In this document: positions 18,372-27,235 of the stretch, piece by piece
Layout: the number at the start of each line of letters is the position of its first letter
Position numbering within the stretch: the first letter of the stretch is position 1
Assembly (NCBI GenBank): GCA_018673955.1
Contig: JABHBJ010000076.1
Span: 1 to 64,000, forward strand
DNA from: Chloroflexota bacterium
GTDB taxonomy: Bacteria; Chloroflexota; Dehalococcoidia; Lucifugimonadales; Lucifugimonadaceae
Direction of reading: 5' to 3'
Length of the DNA: 64,000 bases
The notes under the pieces: generated by a model
What the model saw: the letters and a program-made list of their open reading frames with translations, nothing else
Database searches by the model: none
What the model was told of the DNA's origin: nothing
Program-made: the position numbers and the translations under genes

Positions 18372-19232
18372 ATGCTCCTAACCCCACGTGAACTCGAAAT
18401 ATTTATTGATCGGGCACTCGAAGAAGACTCAGTTGGTTCCGACGTAACTACGTGGGCACTTATCCCCTTACATCTCGAGGCTCGTGCTTCCCTCATTCCA
18501 AAAGAGTCAGGAATTCTCGCAGGGCTCGATGTGGCTGCTGCTGTATTCAAGCGAGTAAACCCTGATTTGGTATTTACGCAAAAACTGCTTGACGGCGACC
18601 GGGTTGAAGCCGGCGAAATTGTCGCCACGATTTCCGGTTCTATGGCATCTATCCTTACCGCAGAGCGGACTGCCCTTAATTTCCTACAGCGTATGAGCGG
18701 CATCGCCACGCTGACCGATCAGTACGTGCAGGCTGTCGAAGGCACCCCTGCGTCTATCGCAGACACTCGTAAAACGGTTCCGGGCTTGCGATTGCTCGAC
18801 AAGTACTCGGTCTCGATTGGTGGCGGTCGTAACCACCGTATGAATCTCACCGACGGGGTTTTGATAAAAGATAACCACCTCGCCGCATTGTCGGGCGAGG
18901 GAGTGAGCTTGGGGCAAGCGATTAAGCGTGCAAGAGCACGCGCTCCACACACCGTGAAGATCGAGGTCGAAGTCGAAACGATCGATGCTGCACTCGCGGC
19001 GACTGCTGCCGGAGCCGATATCGTCATGCTCGACAATATGTCACCAACCGAAATGCGTAATGCAGTTGACCAAATCGCTGCTGATTGCATTGTTGAGGCT
19101 TCAGGGAATGTCACGCTCGTAAATGTGGCAGAAATCGCACACAGCGGCGTCGATATTATTTCGGTCGGGGCACTCACTCACTCGGTGCGAGCGTTAGATA
19201 TATCTCTCGACTACGAAACGAATAACGCCTAA
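18372..19232 (+). CDS. nadC: Nicotinate-nucleotide pyrophosphorylase NadC
   Basis: Quinolinate phosphoribosyltransferase, converting quinolinate and PRPP to nicotinate mononucleotide. Protein of 286 residues. Seen are the family motifs ERTALNFLQRMSGIAT, DTRKTVPGLRLLDKYSV, GGGRNHRMNLTDGVLIKDNH, EVEVET and the C-terminal VEASGNVTL..ISVGALTHS. It closes the miaB-nadA-nadC group and converges on dtd. Confidence 0.96.
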   Translation: MLLTPRELEIFIDRALEEDSVGSDVTTWALIPLHLEARASLIPKESGILAGLDVAAAVFKRVNPDLVFTQKLLDGDRVEAGEIVATISGSMASILTAERTALNFLQRMSGIATLTDQYVQAVEGTPASIADTRKTVPGLRLLDKYSVSIGGGRNHRMNLTDGVLIKDNHLAALSGEGVSLGQAIKRARARAPHTVKIEVEVETIDAALAATAAGADIVMLDNMSPTEMRNAVDQIAADCIVEASGNVTLVNVAEIAHSGVDIISVGALTHSVRALDISLDYETNNA

Positions 19233-19297
19233 AACCTGCTGGACGCGAGTGGGTTAGAAGAACCAAGAAGCTTCGTGGATGGTGCAACCCTAGGTGC

Positions 19298-19810
19298 TCA
19301 CCGCAATAATTGATCGGGCGGAATCGTTGAAGAAGACTCGCTGCGACGTGGTGTGTGGCGATCTTCCGAATCTAGAATGATCGTCACCGGACCCGCATTT
19401 TCGATTTCGACTTCCATAGACGCTCCGAACACGCCTGTTTCCACCCGTAAGCCGCCATTTAGTTTGAACAAATCGACGAGTTCATTGAACATGGGCTCCG
19501 CTTGCTCGGGACGGGCTGCGTCCATGAATCCTGGACGACGACCTTTGCGGGTGCTTGCGTAAAGAGTGAACTGGCTGACAAGAAGAATCCCGCCAGCGAC
19601 ATCCTGCACAGACTGATCAAATCCTGAATCACCGGATTCTTCAGCAAAAATACGCATGTTCAGCGTCTTGTCGACGATGTAATTGAGATCGTCTTGCGTG
19701 TCTGCGTGAGTGATACCGATCAGAAGGCAAAGACCACGTTCAATCGAACCAGTTATTTCTCCAGCAACGCTGACTGAAGCTCGGTTTACTCGTTGAATAA
19801 CAGCGCGCAT
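19298..19810 (-). CDS. dtd: D-aminoacyl-tRNA deacylase
   Basis: Removes D-amino acids, and glycine from tRNA-Ala, from mischarged tRNA. Protein of 170 residues: N-terminus MRAVIQRVNRASVSV, catalytic SQFTLYA, and the cross-subunit Gly-Pro motif in NAGPVT. A tail of about 20 residues after the family end is Ser/Arg-rich. It is 14 bases downstream of the FmdB-like gene and likely co-transcribed with it. Confidence 0.95.
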   Translation of the reverse strand: MRAVIQRVNRASVSVAGEITGSIERGLCLLIGITHADTQDDLNYIVDKTLNMRIFAEESGDSGFDQSVQDVAGGILLVSQFTLYASTRKGRRPGFMDAARPEQAEPMFNELVDLFKLNGGLRVETGVFGASMEVEIENAGPVTIILDSEDRHTPRRSESSSTIPPDQLLR

Positions 19811-19824
19811 GTTGGCCGTACTGC

Positions 19825-20208
19825 CTAGTGAGTGTGGCTTCCGGCGCCTTGAGAGTGACTCGATCCGCCACCATGGGAGTGCGAACTACTGTCCGAACTT
19901 CCGCTGCTGCTGTCGGATGACTTCGATTCCGAAGAGCTTGAATTCGAAGAGCCTGAGCTAGTGCCAGAATCTGATGACGAGCTGTCACTGCTCAGAGAAC
20001 TGCCGTTGGACTTAGTTCCTGGGGCTGAGCCTGATCCATAGTCAGTGGTGTAAAAACCGGAGCCTTTATAGATAACCGTTGGAGCGGATATCTGTCGCTT
20101 CGACTCGCTGCCGCAGGTTGGACAGTCGGCGCCCGGTTCATCGCTGAACTTCTGGATCAATTCGAAAACATGCTTGTTTTCGACACACTTGTAAACGTAA
20201 GTTGGCAT
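19825..20208 (-). CDS. FmdB-family zinc-ribbon protein with Ser/His-rich tail
   Basis: Small putative regulatory protein of 127 residues. The N-terminal ribbon begins MPTYVYKC and has one intact knuckle CPTC (residues 29-32), but the first knuckle reads C-V-E-N-K-H: the usual second Cys is Asn11, so metal binding would need His13 or be lost. From residue 60 onward the chain is almost entirely Ser/Gly/Asp, and the last 20 residues are His-rich (SHSHGGGSSHS), suggesting metal binding. FmdB was first linked to formamidase regulation; function here is unknown. Confidence 0.8.
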   Translation of the reverse strand: MPTYVYKCVENKHVFELIQKFSDEPGADCPTCGSESKRQISAPTVIYKGSGFYTTDYGSGSAPGTKSNGSSLSSDSSSSDSGTSSGSSNSSSSESKSSDSSSGSSDSSSHSHGGGSSHSQGAGSHTH

Positions 20209-20258
20209 CTTTTATTCGAGTAAGAACTACATCCAAATACGAGCACTGAGGTACTCGC

Positions 20259-20273
20259 ACAAAACTGTTTTGT
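20259..20273. promoter_or_regulatory. Palindrome upstream of the FmdB-like gene
   Basis: ACAAAAC-T-GTTTTGT is a perfect 7-bp inverted repeat with a 1-base centre, about 50 bases before the ATG of the FmdB-like gene. It has the form of an operator for a dimeric regulator. No regulator can be named. Confidence 0.3.
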
Positions 20274-20293
20274 AACCAATATATCTTCTAATT

Positions 20294-21154
20294 TTATACG
20301 AGCGATGCAAGAATATACCGTGGAGTTAGCTCATCCGGCAGAACTTCGAACTCGTATGGTGTCGATCGACGGTTGATTCCTGTCGTTACGACTGCCGAAT
20401 CGATGCCTGCTGAGTTGGCTCCAGAAATGTCGGTTTCCAGTTGATCGCCGATCATCACAGCGTTAGTTGTACCGGCGCTATCTATAGCAGCATTGAATAT
20501 TGGCGCGTGCGGTTTTCCGAGCTTCGTAGCGATCAGTGAATCGTGCGGGCCGTGAAGCCGCTCAAGCGCTTGCTCCAACGCGTTCACAAATGCTGCTGCG
20601 CCGAACCCAAAGACACCGGGGCCGTTTGGGTAGATGAAATCAGGATTTGGTAGGACGAGGCGAACAGGATTGTTCTGTTGGAAACGTCTACTAAATAGCC
20701 TCAATAGTTCTTCCAACGTAGATTTCCAGTCGTATGGTCCGCTATGCCCGATAACTACTAAGTCAGGCTCTTCGTTGCCATCCAGACTCACAAGTCTTAC
20801 TCCCGCATCGGTCGTGTAGTCTTTGGCGTCCTGCGTACCTAGAACGAGGGTCGGAATGCCCTGCAGATCACCCTCAGCAATGTAACCAGTCATCAGCGAA
20901 CCTGAGTTGATGATCCGTTCTTTTGGGATGCTGAACCCTTTGGACGCGAAAGTTTCAACTCGAGAATCGAGTGAAACTGATGCATCGTTGGTGACCACGA
21001 AATAGTTCGTTTGATCGGCATTCATTTGGTCAATTAAATCGACCGCATTCGGCAAAGCGTCTACGCCATCGATGAGTACCCCAAACGAGTCAAAAAACAG
21101 CGCGTCGTACTTCTCGATCAGGACTGAAATTGTCGTTTGGGTGGGAGATGTCAA
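20294..21154 (-). CDS. HAD-superfamily hydrolase, subclass IIA (NagD-like)
   Basis: Protein of 286 residues of the NagD/phosphoglycolate-phosphatase-like group with a C2 cap. Motif I is FFDSFGVLIDG: nucleophile Asp22 is present, but the usual second Asp (DxD) is Phe24. Motif II Thr lies in VVTND, the Lys in GKPHAPIF, and motif IV is GDQLETDISGA. Loss of the general acid may lower activity or change the reaction. It lies just downstream of purL on the same strand. The substrate is unknown. Confidence 0.85.
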   Translation of the reverse strand: MTSPTQTTISVLIEKYDALFFDSFGVLIDGVDALPNAVDLIDQMNADQTNYFVVTNDASVSLDSRVETFASKGFSIPKERIINSGSLMTGYIAEGDLQGIPTLVLGTQDAKDYTTDAGVRLVSLDGNEEPDLVVIGHSGPYDWKSTLEELLRLFSRRFQQNNPVRLVLPNPDFIYPNGPGVFGFGAAAFVNALEQALERLHGPHDSLIATKLGKPHAPIFNAAIDSAGTTNAVMIGDQLETDISGANSAGIDSAVVTTGINRRSTPYEFEVLPDELTPRYILASLV

Positions 21155-21176
21155 AGATTCGGTATTAGATCAGAAG

Positions 21177-23387
21177 TTAGTCGGAAGTCGCCCGGCTGAA
21201 ACCGTTCTTCCAGGCGTCGTCAACATCGACTAGCGGTAACGAAATCGAATCACCAAACGACAGAGTTTCACCGCCTACAGAGCCAATGACGATGGATGGA
21301 ATATTGTTGGCAGCAGTAATCGCTTCAACGGCAGTAAGATTCTCAGGCTTCACGCTGACGATAATCCTCGACTGGGTTTCACCGAACATTGCAGCGTCCC
21401 AGCGATCGCCGGGAGCTGAATTGATCGAAGCGCCGATCTCGCCGATTACCGTACTCTCAGCGATAGCGACGGCAATACCACCGTCGGATACGTCGTGAGC
21501 CGATGCGATCAGTTCACCCGTGATCGCTTCTCGACAAGCTGCTTGAGTTCGTATTTCAAGATCGATATCGAGTTTTGGTTGACCTTCGACTTTGTCGTGA
21601 ATGAAATCGAGATATTCGCTACCTGCAAGACCATCGATGTCGTCCCAGGTGGAATCGGTGCCAAGAAGAACGATCACATCGCCGTCGGACTTGAATCCGA
21701 CTGTGGTGTGCTTCTCGACATCTTCAAGAAGTCCTAGAGAGCCAATGATGGGAGTCGGGAAGATGTCGACGCCTTGCGACTGGTTGTACAAGCTGGCATT
21801 ACCGCTAACAATCGGAATTTCGAATGCTTCAGCGGCACGGCTCATTCCGGCGATCGACTCGGTGAGTTGGAACTGCACGTCAGGTGTCTCTGGGTTACCG
21901 AAATTTAGTCCGTCGGTAAGTGCCACCGGCGTTGCGCCGGTGACGGAGAGATTCCGGCAGGCTTCTGCCACCGCAATTGCTGTACCGATCTCTGGGTCGA
22001 GGTAGCAGATTCTGCCATTACAGTCAGTCGAAACTGCTATGCCTCGCTTCGAGCCTTTGAGTCGTAATACAGCAGCATCGCCGCCCGGTTCGACAACCGT
22101 GTTCGTCTGCACGTGATAGTCGTACTGACGGTAGATCGGGAATCGTGATGCGATGTTGGGAGATGCAAGCATCTTCAAAAGCAGATCGGCAGGGGATTCA
22201 GACGGAATATGGTTCGCAGAGAGATCGGCATTCTGAAGCTTCGTGAGCCATGCAGGTTTTACGCCGGTGAACTTGTACTCAGGTGCGTCGGTGAGAGTTA
22301 TGACGGGGGTAGAAGTTATTTCCATGCCTTCATCGTAGATTCGTACATTATCACCTAACTCAAAATTTCCGATGACAGTTGCATCGAGGTCCCATTTCTT
22401 AAACAGGTCAAATACAGAGCCTTCTTGTCCGGGCGTTACAGCAAGAAGCATTCGCTCTTGTGATTCAGAGAGCATCACTTCGTACGGAGTCATACCTTCT
22501 TCACGTCGTGGTACTTCGTCGATGAGCAGTTTTAGACCCATTCCAGATCGTTCAGCCATCTCGATGGCAGCCGACGTTATTCCAGCGGCTCCGCAGTCTT
22601 GTAGTCCTACCACGCCGGGGAGATCGAGTGCTTCGAGACAGGCTTCGATCAGCACTTTTTCAAGGAAGGGGTTTCCAACCTGAACAGCTGAACGCATCTC
22701 GGCCTGTTCTTCAAACGCTCGTGACGCTAACCCCGAAGCACCGTGGATTCCGTCGCGTCCAGTGTCGGCGCCAACGAGCAGTAGCAAATCTCCTGGCTCT
22801 TTAGCCGATGCGCTTGCCATCTTGCCGTTTTCGATAAGGCCAACGCACATTGCATTTACGAGCGGGTTGCCTTTGTATGTGTCAGAGAAAAATATTTCAC
22901 CGCCGACGTCGGGAATACCGATGCAATTTCCGTAGGAGGAAATTCCGCCGATTACTCCATTGAGGAGATAGCGAGTGCGAGCATTGTCGGGCTGACCGAA
23001 GCGCAGTGAGTTGAGCAGTGCGATGGGTCGAGCGCCCATGGCGAAGATGTCACGAATAATGCCACCAACACCTGTGGCTGCACCCTCGAACGGTTCAACC
23101 GCAGATGGGTGGTTGTGCGATTCGATCTTGAAGCAAACAGATAGTCCGTCACCAAGATCGACGACTCCAGCGTTTTCGGCGCCAGGAGCCACCAACAATC
23201 GCTCGGAAGACGAGGGGAGCGTACGAAGTAGTGCTTTAGTGTGCTTATAGCCACAGTGTTCAGACCACAGTGCACCGAAAAGGCCCAATTCAAGTGGCTC
23301 TGGCTCTCTGCCGAGTCGATCTACAATCGCTTCGTATTCGTCGCGACTGAGAGCGATTTCATCGAGTGTTTCCTGACTAACCGGCAT
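21177..23387 (-). CDS. purL: Phosphoribosylformylglycinamidine synthase subunit PurL
   Basis: ATP-dependent amidation of FGAR in purine synthesis, synthetase subunit. At 736 residues it is the small PurL type that works with separate PurQ and PurS. Motifs include LFGALWSEHCGYKHTK, KIESHNHPSAVEPFEGAATGVGG, the GxxDCGAAG segment and the second half with SAHDVSDGG. It lies 55 bases downstream of purQ. No purS frame is seen next to either gene. Confidence 0.96.
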   Translation of the reverse strand: MPVSQETLDEIALSRDEYEAIVDRLGREPEPLELGLFGALWSEHCGYKHTKALLRTLPSSSERLLVAPGAENAGVVDLGDGLSVCFKIESHNHPSAVEPFEGAATGVGGIIRDIFAMGARPIALLNSLRFGQPDNARTRYLLNGVIGGISSYGNCIGIPDVGGEIFFSDTYKGNPLVNAMCVGLIENGKMASASAKEPGDLLLLVGADTGRDGIHGASGLASRAFEEQAEMRSAVQVGNPFLEKVLIEACLEALDLPGVVGLQDCGAAGITSAAIEMAERSGMGLKLLIDEVPRREEGMTPYEVMLSESQERMLLAVTPGQEGSVFDLFKKWDLDATVIGNFELGDNVRIYDEGMEITSTPVITLTDAPEYKFTGVKPAWLTKLQNADLSANHIPSESPADLLLKMLASPNIASRFPIYRQYDYHVQTNTVVEPGGDAAVLRLKGSKRGIAVSTDCNGRICYLDPEIGTAIAVAEACRNLSVTGATPVALTDGLNFGNPETPDVQFQLTESIAGMSRAAEAFEIPIVSGNASLYNQSQGVDIFPTPIIGSLGLLEDVEKHTTVGFKSDGDVIVLLGTDSTWDDIDGLAGSEYLDFIHDKVEGQPKLDIDLEIRTQAACREAITGELIASAHDVSDGGIAVAIAESTVIGEIGASINSAPGDRWDAAMFGETQSRIIVSVKPENLTAVEAITAANNIPSIVIGSVGGETLSFGDSISLPLVDVDDAWKNGFSRATSD

Positions 23388-23442
23388 TTGGTGTTTTCAT
23401 TTCGTCTGCTGAGGTGCTTGGAGAGAAAGTGATCGGTTTGGA

Positions 23443-24144
23443 CTAAGGCAGGGAAGCTGCGAAACTTTCGATCATCGAACTGAAAATTACGTTTCCATCA
23501 TCGCCACCGATGAGCTTTTCGCTTGCTTTTTCAGGGTGCGGCATCATGCCCATCACGTTTCCGCGTTCGTTCACGATTCCGGCGATGTTGTTTATCGACC
23601 CGTTGGGGTTGATGTCGGCCGTTACATTTCCTGAAGAATCGGCGTAGCGAAGAACGATCTGCCCGTTGCCTTCTAATCGGTCGATTGTTGATTCGTCGGC
23701 TTGGTAGTTACCTTCACCGTGCGACATCGGGATGTGAAGGGTTTGGCCGGCAGTGGCATTCGATGTAAACATCGTGGAGTTATTTTCAACCTTTAGGTCG
23801 GTCCAGATACAACGGAATTCAAGGTGGTCATTGCGCATTAGGACACCAGGCAGGAGACCTGATTCACAGAGAACTTGAAAGCCGTTGCAGATGCCAAGAA
23901 CTGGCCCGCCCTTATCAGCGAATTGCTGGAGGGCTTCCATTACCGGTGAGAAGCGGGCAATTGCGCCTGATCGGAGATAATCACCGTAGGAGAATCCGCC
24001 GGGAATTATGATCGCATCGTACTGGCCGAGGGCTTCGTCACCGTGCCAGATGTACTCTGCATCCTGACCCAGAACAGCGTTCACCGCGTGGTGCGTGTCC
24101 TTTTCACTCCAAGTACCGGGGAAAACGACAATCCCGAACTTCAA
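23443..24144 (-). CDS. purQ: Phosphoribosylformylglycinamidine synthase subunit PurQ
   Basis: Class I glutamine amidotransferase supplying ammonia to PurL. The 233-residue chain begins KFGIVVFPGTWSEKD and contains GGFSYGDYLRSGAIA, nucleophile Cys in LGICNGFQVL and the catalytic His/Glu in MMPHPEKA. It is first in the minus-strand purQ-purL group. The 250 bases upstream hold the rpsU terminator and no recognised purS. Confidence 0.96.
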   Translation of the reverse strand: MKFGIVVFPGTWSEKDTHHAVNAVLGQDAEYIWHGDEALGQYDAIIIPGGFSYGDYLRSGAIARFSPVMEALQQFADKGGPVLGICNGFQVLCESGLLPGVLMRNDHLEFRCIWTDLKVENNSTMFTSNATAGQTLHIPMSHGEGNYQADESTIDRLEGNGQIVLRYADSSGNVTADINPNGSINNIAGIVNERGNVMGMMPHPEKASEKLIGGDDGNVIFSSMIESFAASLP

Positions 24145-24316
24145 TTTAGGTGCTCCCTTGCGGCGTCCGTGCCAACCGATTCCTCGCCTCGCGAGTCGAA
24201 TTCTATTGTCCCCTCTCCCGGCTAGAAAATCACGGAACAGAACCGGCTTTTTGTTAACCGGATGTGAAATATCGCTACTCGATCTCTAGTGAACGGCCTC
24301 AACGATTTTCAGACAA

Positions 24317-24349
24317 ATAAAAAACACCCCGGAATAAATTACCGAGGTG
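24317..24349 (-). terminator. Rho-independent terminator of rpsU
   Basis: On the minus strand an 8-bp stem CACCTCGG / CCGGGGTG (one G-T pair) with a 9-base loop is followed by a run of six T. It sits about 45 bases after the rpsU stop. Confidence 0.85.
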
Positions 24350-24393
24350 CTAAAGCAATAGAACCAAGATCTATCGGAGATCTTAGACGTTGA

Positions 24394-24588
24394 TTACATG
24401 GCTTTCAGAGTTGCTTTGACGCTCTTTCGGTGCTTTGCAGCAGCAGTCTTCTTGCGAGTAATGCTAGGTGACTCGAAGTGCTGACGACGTCGGGCCTCTG
24501 AAATAATCGATTCCTGCTGTACGCGCTTGGTGAAGCGTCGGAGGAAGCCTTCGAAGCTCTCGCCTTCGTTGATTCGTAGTTCTACCAA
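24394..24588 (-). CDS. rpsU: 30S ribosomal protein bS21
   Basis: Small basic ribosomal protein of 64 residues with the typical bS21 order: VELRINEGESFEGFLRRFTKRVQQ, then SEARRRQHFESPSITRKKTAAAKHRK. The start is TTG 24588, with AGGA about six bases upstream. It is a single gene with its own terminator. Confidence 0.92.
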   Translation of the reverse strand: MVELRINEGESFEGFLRRFTKRVQQESIISEARRRQHFESPSITRKKTAAAKHRKSVKATLKAM

Positions 24589-24721
24589 CGGTAATCCTGA
24601 TTCGTAGTTTGAGCCACGAGTAATCGTGACCGGTCGAAATTCATCTGAAAAGCAGATGGGCTATGTTCCAGTATAAGTAGTAGCCCGACATGAGGTCAAT
24701 CTCAGTTTCGATGTTGAACTG

Positions 24722-26239
24722 CTACTCAGCAGTGGTTGATGCAGCGCAACGGATAACTGAGAGAGCATTTTCGATTCTTTCGACACACCGGGCCTGACCA
24801 ATCGCAGCCATCGTGTCGAACAACGGAGGAGCGAACGTCTTGCCCGTGATCGCGACTCGAATAGGGGAGAACAACTGACCAGGTTTCATCTCGATCTTCT
24901 CGGCTAACGCTCGGTAATCAGCTTCAAGATTTTCAGGCTCGAACGACGAGGACGAGACGGTCTTGCACAAGCCGAGTGCTGCTTCGAGAGCCATCTCCGT
25001 CATCGGCATGTCCATCTTTCGACCCGGCAGGTCTTCGGCAGCAGGGTTTACGTTGTCGGCAAAGAAAAAATCTAACGTTTCGGTTCCTTCGGTCAGTAGC
25101 TTTAGGCGCTCGTGGACTAGCGGAATAAGTTTCTTCATATATATGCGGTCGATAGGTCGGTCTACCGTGTTGGGCAGGCCGCCATCCGCTTCTGGACGCT
25201 CCATGAACGGGAGCAAGTGGTCGATTAGCTCATCTTCAGACATGTTTCGGATGTAAACACCGTTCATCCATTCGAGCTTTTCAGCGTCGAACGTTGCAGG
25301 AGAGTCGTTGATTCGATCAATGCTGAATCTGCGAACGATCTCTTCGCGGGTCATCACTTCGGTGTCGTCGCCCGGTGACCAACCGAGCAAGCACATGAAA
25401 TTGAATACAGCGTCGGCCAAGAAGCCTTGGTCACGGTATTCGAGTGCAGAAGTAGCACCATGGCGTTTACTTAGTTTCGATTTGTCTTTGCCGAGAATAA
25501 GCGGCACGTGAACGTATTCCGGCGGGTCGATTCCGAGCGCCTGATGAATCAATAGGTGGCGAGGCGTGCTCGAAATCCACTCATCACCACGTATGACGTG
25601 TGTGATACCCATCGCTTTGTCGTCGAGAATGTGGGCAAGGTGGTAAGTCGGCATTTCATCCGATTTCAAGATTACGAAATCATCGAGTTCTTTTAGCTCG
25701 AACGTGATCTTGCCACGAACAGCGTCGTTGAACGAAACCGATCCGAAATCGGGAACCTTTAGTCGAATCGTAATTGGCAATCCTGCCTGTCTCGACTCTT
25801 CGATTTCCTCAGCACTGCGGTGTCGGCCACGGCTGTCATACCTTGGCGGCTGCTTTGCGGCGCGCTGACGCTCTCGCAAGGAGTGAAGCTGCTCTGGGGT
25901 GGTGTCGTCGAAGTAGGCGTGTCCTGATTCGACAAGACTGTGCGCCGCTTCGATATACGTCTGCTGACGCTCGGACTGGACATATGGGCCGACCGGACCA
26001 CCCTTGCCGGGACCCTCGTCCCAAGTAAGTCCCAACCAATCCAAAGATTCGAAAATCGCTTTTTCGGCATCGGCATCGTATCTAGATCTGTCGGTGTCTT
26101 CGATTCGAACGATGAACTGCCCTTCGGTTTGTTGAGCGAGTACCCAGCAGAAAAGAGCGGTGCGAATGTTTCCGATATGAGGAATGCCGGTAGGGCTCGG
26201 CGCATATCGAACTCGGACGGGAGAAGTTGGGTTAGTCAT
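24722..26239 (-). CDS. gltX: Glutamyl-tRNA synthetase
   Basis: Class I aminoacyl-tRNA synthetase of 505 residues from ATG 26239. The nucleotide site reads RYAPSPTGIPHIGN (HIGH-type) and the second signature DKSKLSKRHGA (KMSKS-type). The frame extends 29 codons upstream to 26326, but that part lacks homology, so I use the internal ATG just before the conserved PVRVRYAPSPTG. No strong ribosome binding site precedes it. It is downstream of rluD on the same strand. Confidence 0.95.
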   Translation of the reverse strand: MTNPTSPVRVRYAPSPTGIPHIGNIRTALFCWVLAQQTEGQFIVRIEDTDRSRYDADAEKAIFESLDWLGLTWDEGPGKGGPVGPYVQSERQQTYIEAAHSLVESGHAYFDDTTPEQLHSLRERQRAAKQPPRYDSRGRHRSAEEIEESRQAGLPITIRLKVPDFGSVSFNDAVRGKITFELKELDDFVILKSDEMPTYHLAHILDDKAMGITHVIRGDEWISSTPRHLLIHQALGIDPPEYVHVPLILGKDKSKLSKRHGATSALEYRDQGFLADAVFNFMCLLGWSPGDDTEVMTREEIVRRFSIDRINDSPATFDAEKLEWMNGVYIRNMSEDELIDHLLPFMERPEADGGLPNTVDRPIDRIYMKKLIPLVHERLKLLTEGTETLDFFFADNVNPAAEDLPGRKMDMPMTEMALEAALGLCKTVSSSSFEPENLEADYRALAEKIEMKPGQLFSPIRVAITGKTFAPPLFDTMAAIGQARCVERIENALSVIRCAASTTAE

Positions 26240-26309
26240 TAAGAAAACTTTAGCAGTGCCTAAGGTCAGTTGGGATAAACGGCAGAAAGCGTATCGAGTG
26301 AAAGACAGG

Positions 26310-27218
26310 CTATTGCAGTGCCTCAAGAGCGCGTGTCAGATCAGACGGGAGTTCGGACGTTACGGACATTCGTTCACCAGTCATCGGATGATCGAACTCT
26401 AGCTTAGAAGCGTGGAGGAATTGCCGGTTTAGATTTGGCAGGTTTTTTTGTCGACCGTAAGTTTGATCTCCAATTACTGGGTGACCAATCGCGTCCATGT
26501 GAACCCTGATCTGGTGCATACGACCTGTTTCGAGCCGTATTTCGAGGAATGCGAAATCACCGAACACATAGTCGACTTTGTAATGGGTACGCGAAGGTCG
26601 GCCGTTTTCATCGATCGCCTGTCGTTTTCGGTAGAACGGGCTTCGTCCAATTGGTGCATCGACTACACCTATTTGCGATTTCGGAATTCCGTGTACCAAC
26701 GCCGAGTAGATGCGCGTGATTTCATGATTGCGGATCATTTCCGAAAGACGGGTGTACGCCGGTTCGGTGAGCGCAATGACCATCAGGCCACTTGTGTCTT
26801 TGTCGAGCCTGTGAACTATTCCGGGGCGATCGGGTTCACCGATTTCAACGATATGAGGCCACTTGTAGGCGGCCGCGTTCGCTAACGTGTCGTCTAGATG
26901 GCCAGAACCCGGATGGGCTGTCATGCCTACAACTTTGTCGACCACAGCGATGTGCTCGTCTTCATAGGCAATGGTAAGTGGAATGTTGCTTGCGATGATT
27001 GATTTCGAAGCGATGCTTCCATGGGCGTTAGCTTGAACGACTTGCCCTTCGGTTAGTTTTACCGAAACCCGCGAGATTGTTACCCCATCTATGGAAACCT
27101 CACCGGCTTTGATGATGCGTTGCGCGGCTGACCGCGATTCGGCTTGATCCCAGTTCTCGCTCAGGAACACATCTAAACGTTTTCCCGATTGTTCTCCGGT
27201 AATTACGAACTCATTCAA
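26310..27218 (-). CDS. rluD: Ribosomal large-subunit pseudouridine synthase, RluD family
   Basis: 302-residue RluA-family enzyme. Residues 1-70 are an S4 RNA-binding domain (GKRLDVFLSEN..SRSAAQRIIKAGEV), followed by the catalytic domain with HRLDKDTSGLMVIA (catalytic Asp) and RLETGRMHQIRVH. It starts 18 bases after the lspA stop, the common lspA-rluD gene pair. RluD modifies helix 69 of 23S rRNA; RluC-like specificity cannot be excluded. Confidence 0.93.
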   Translation of the reverse strand: MNEFVITGEQSGKRLDVFLSENWDQAESRSAAQRIIKAGEVSIDGVTISRVSVKLTEGQVVQANAHGSIASKSIIASNIPLTIAYEDEHIAVVDKVVGMTAHPGSGHLDDTLANAAAYKWPHIVEIGEPDRPGIVHRLDKDTSGLMVIALTEPAYTRLSEMIRNHEITRIYSALVHGIPKSQIGVVDAPIGRSPFYRKRQAIDENGRPSRTHYKVDYVFGDFAFLEIRLETGRMHQIRVHMDAIGHPVIGDQTYGRQKNLPNLNRQFLHASKLEFDHPMTGERMSVTSELPSDLTRALEALQ

Positions 27219-27235
27219 AGTTAAACTACCGGAAT

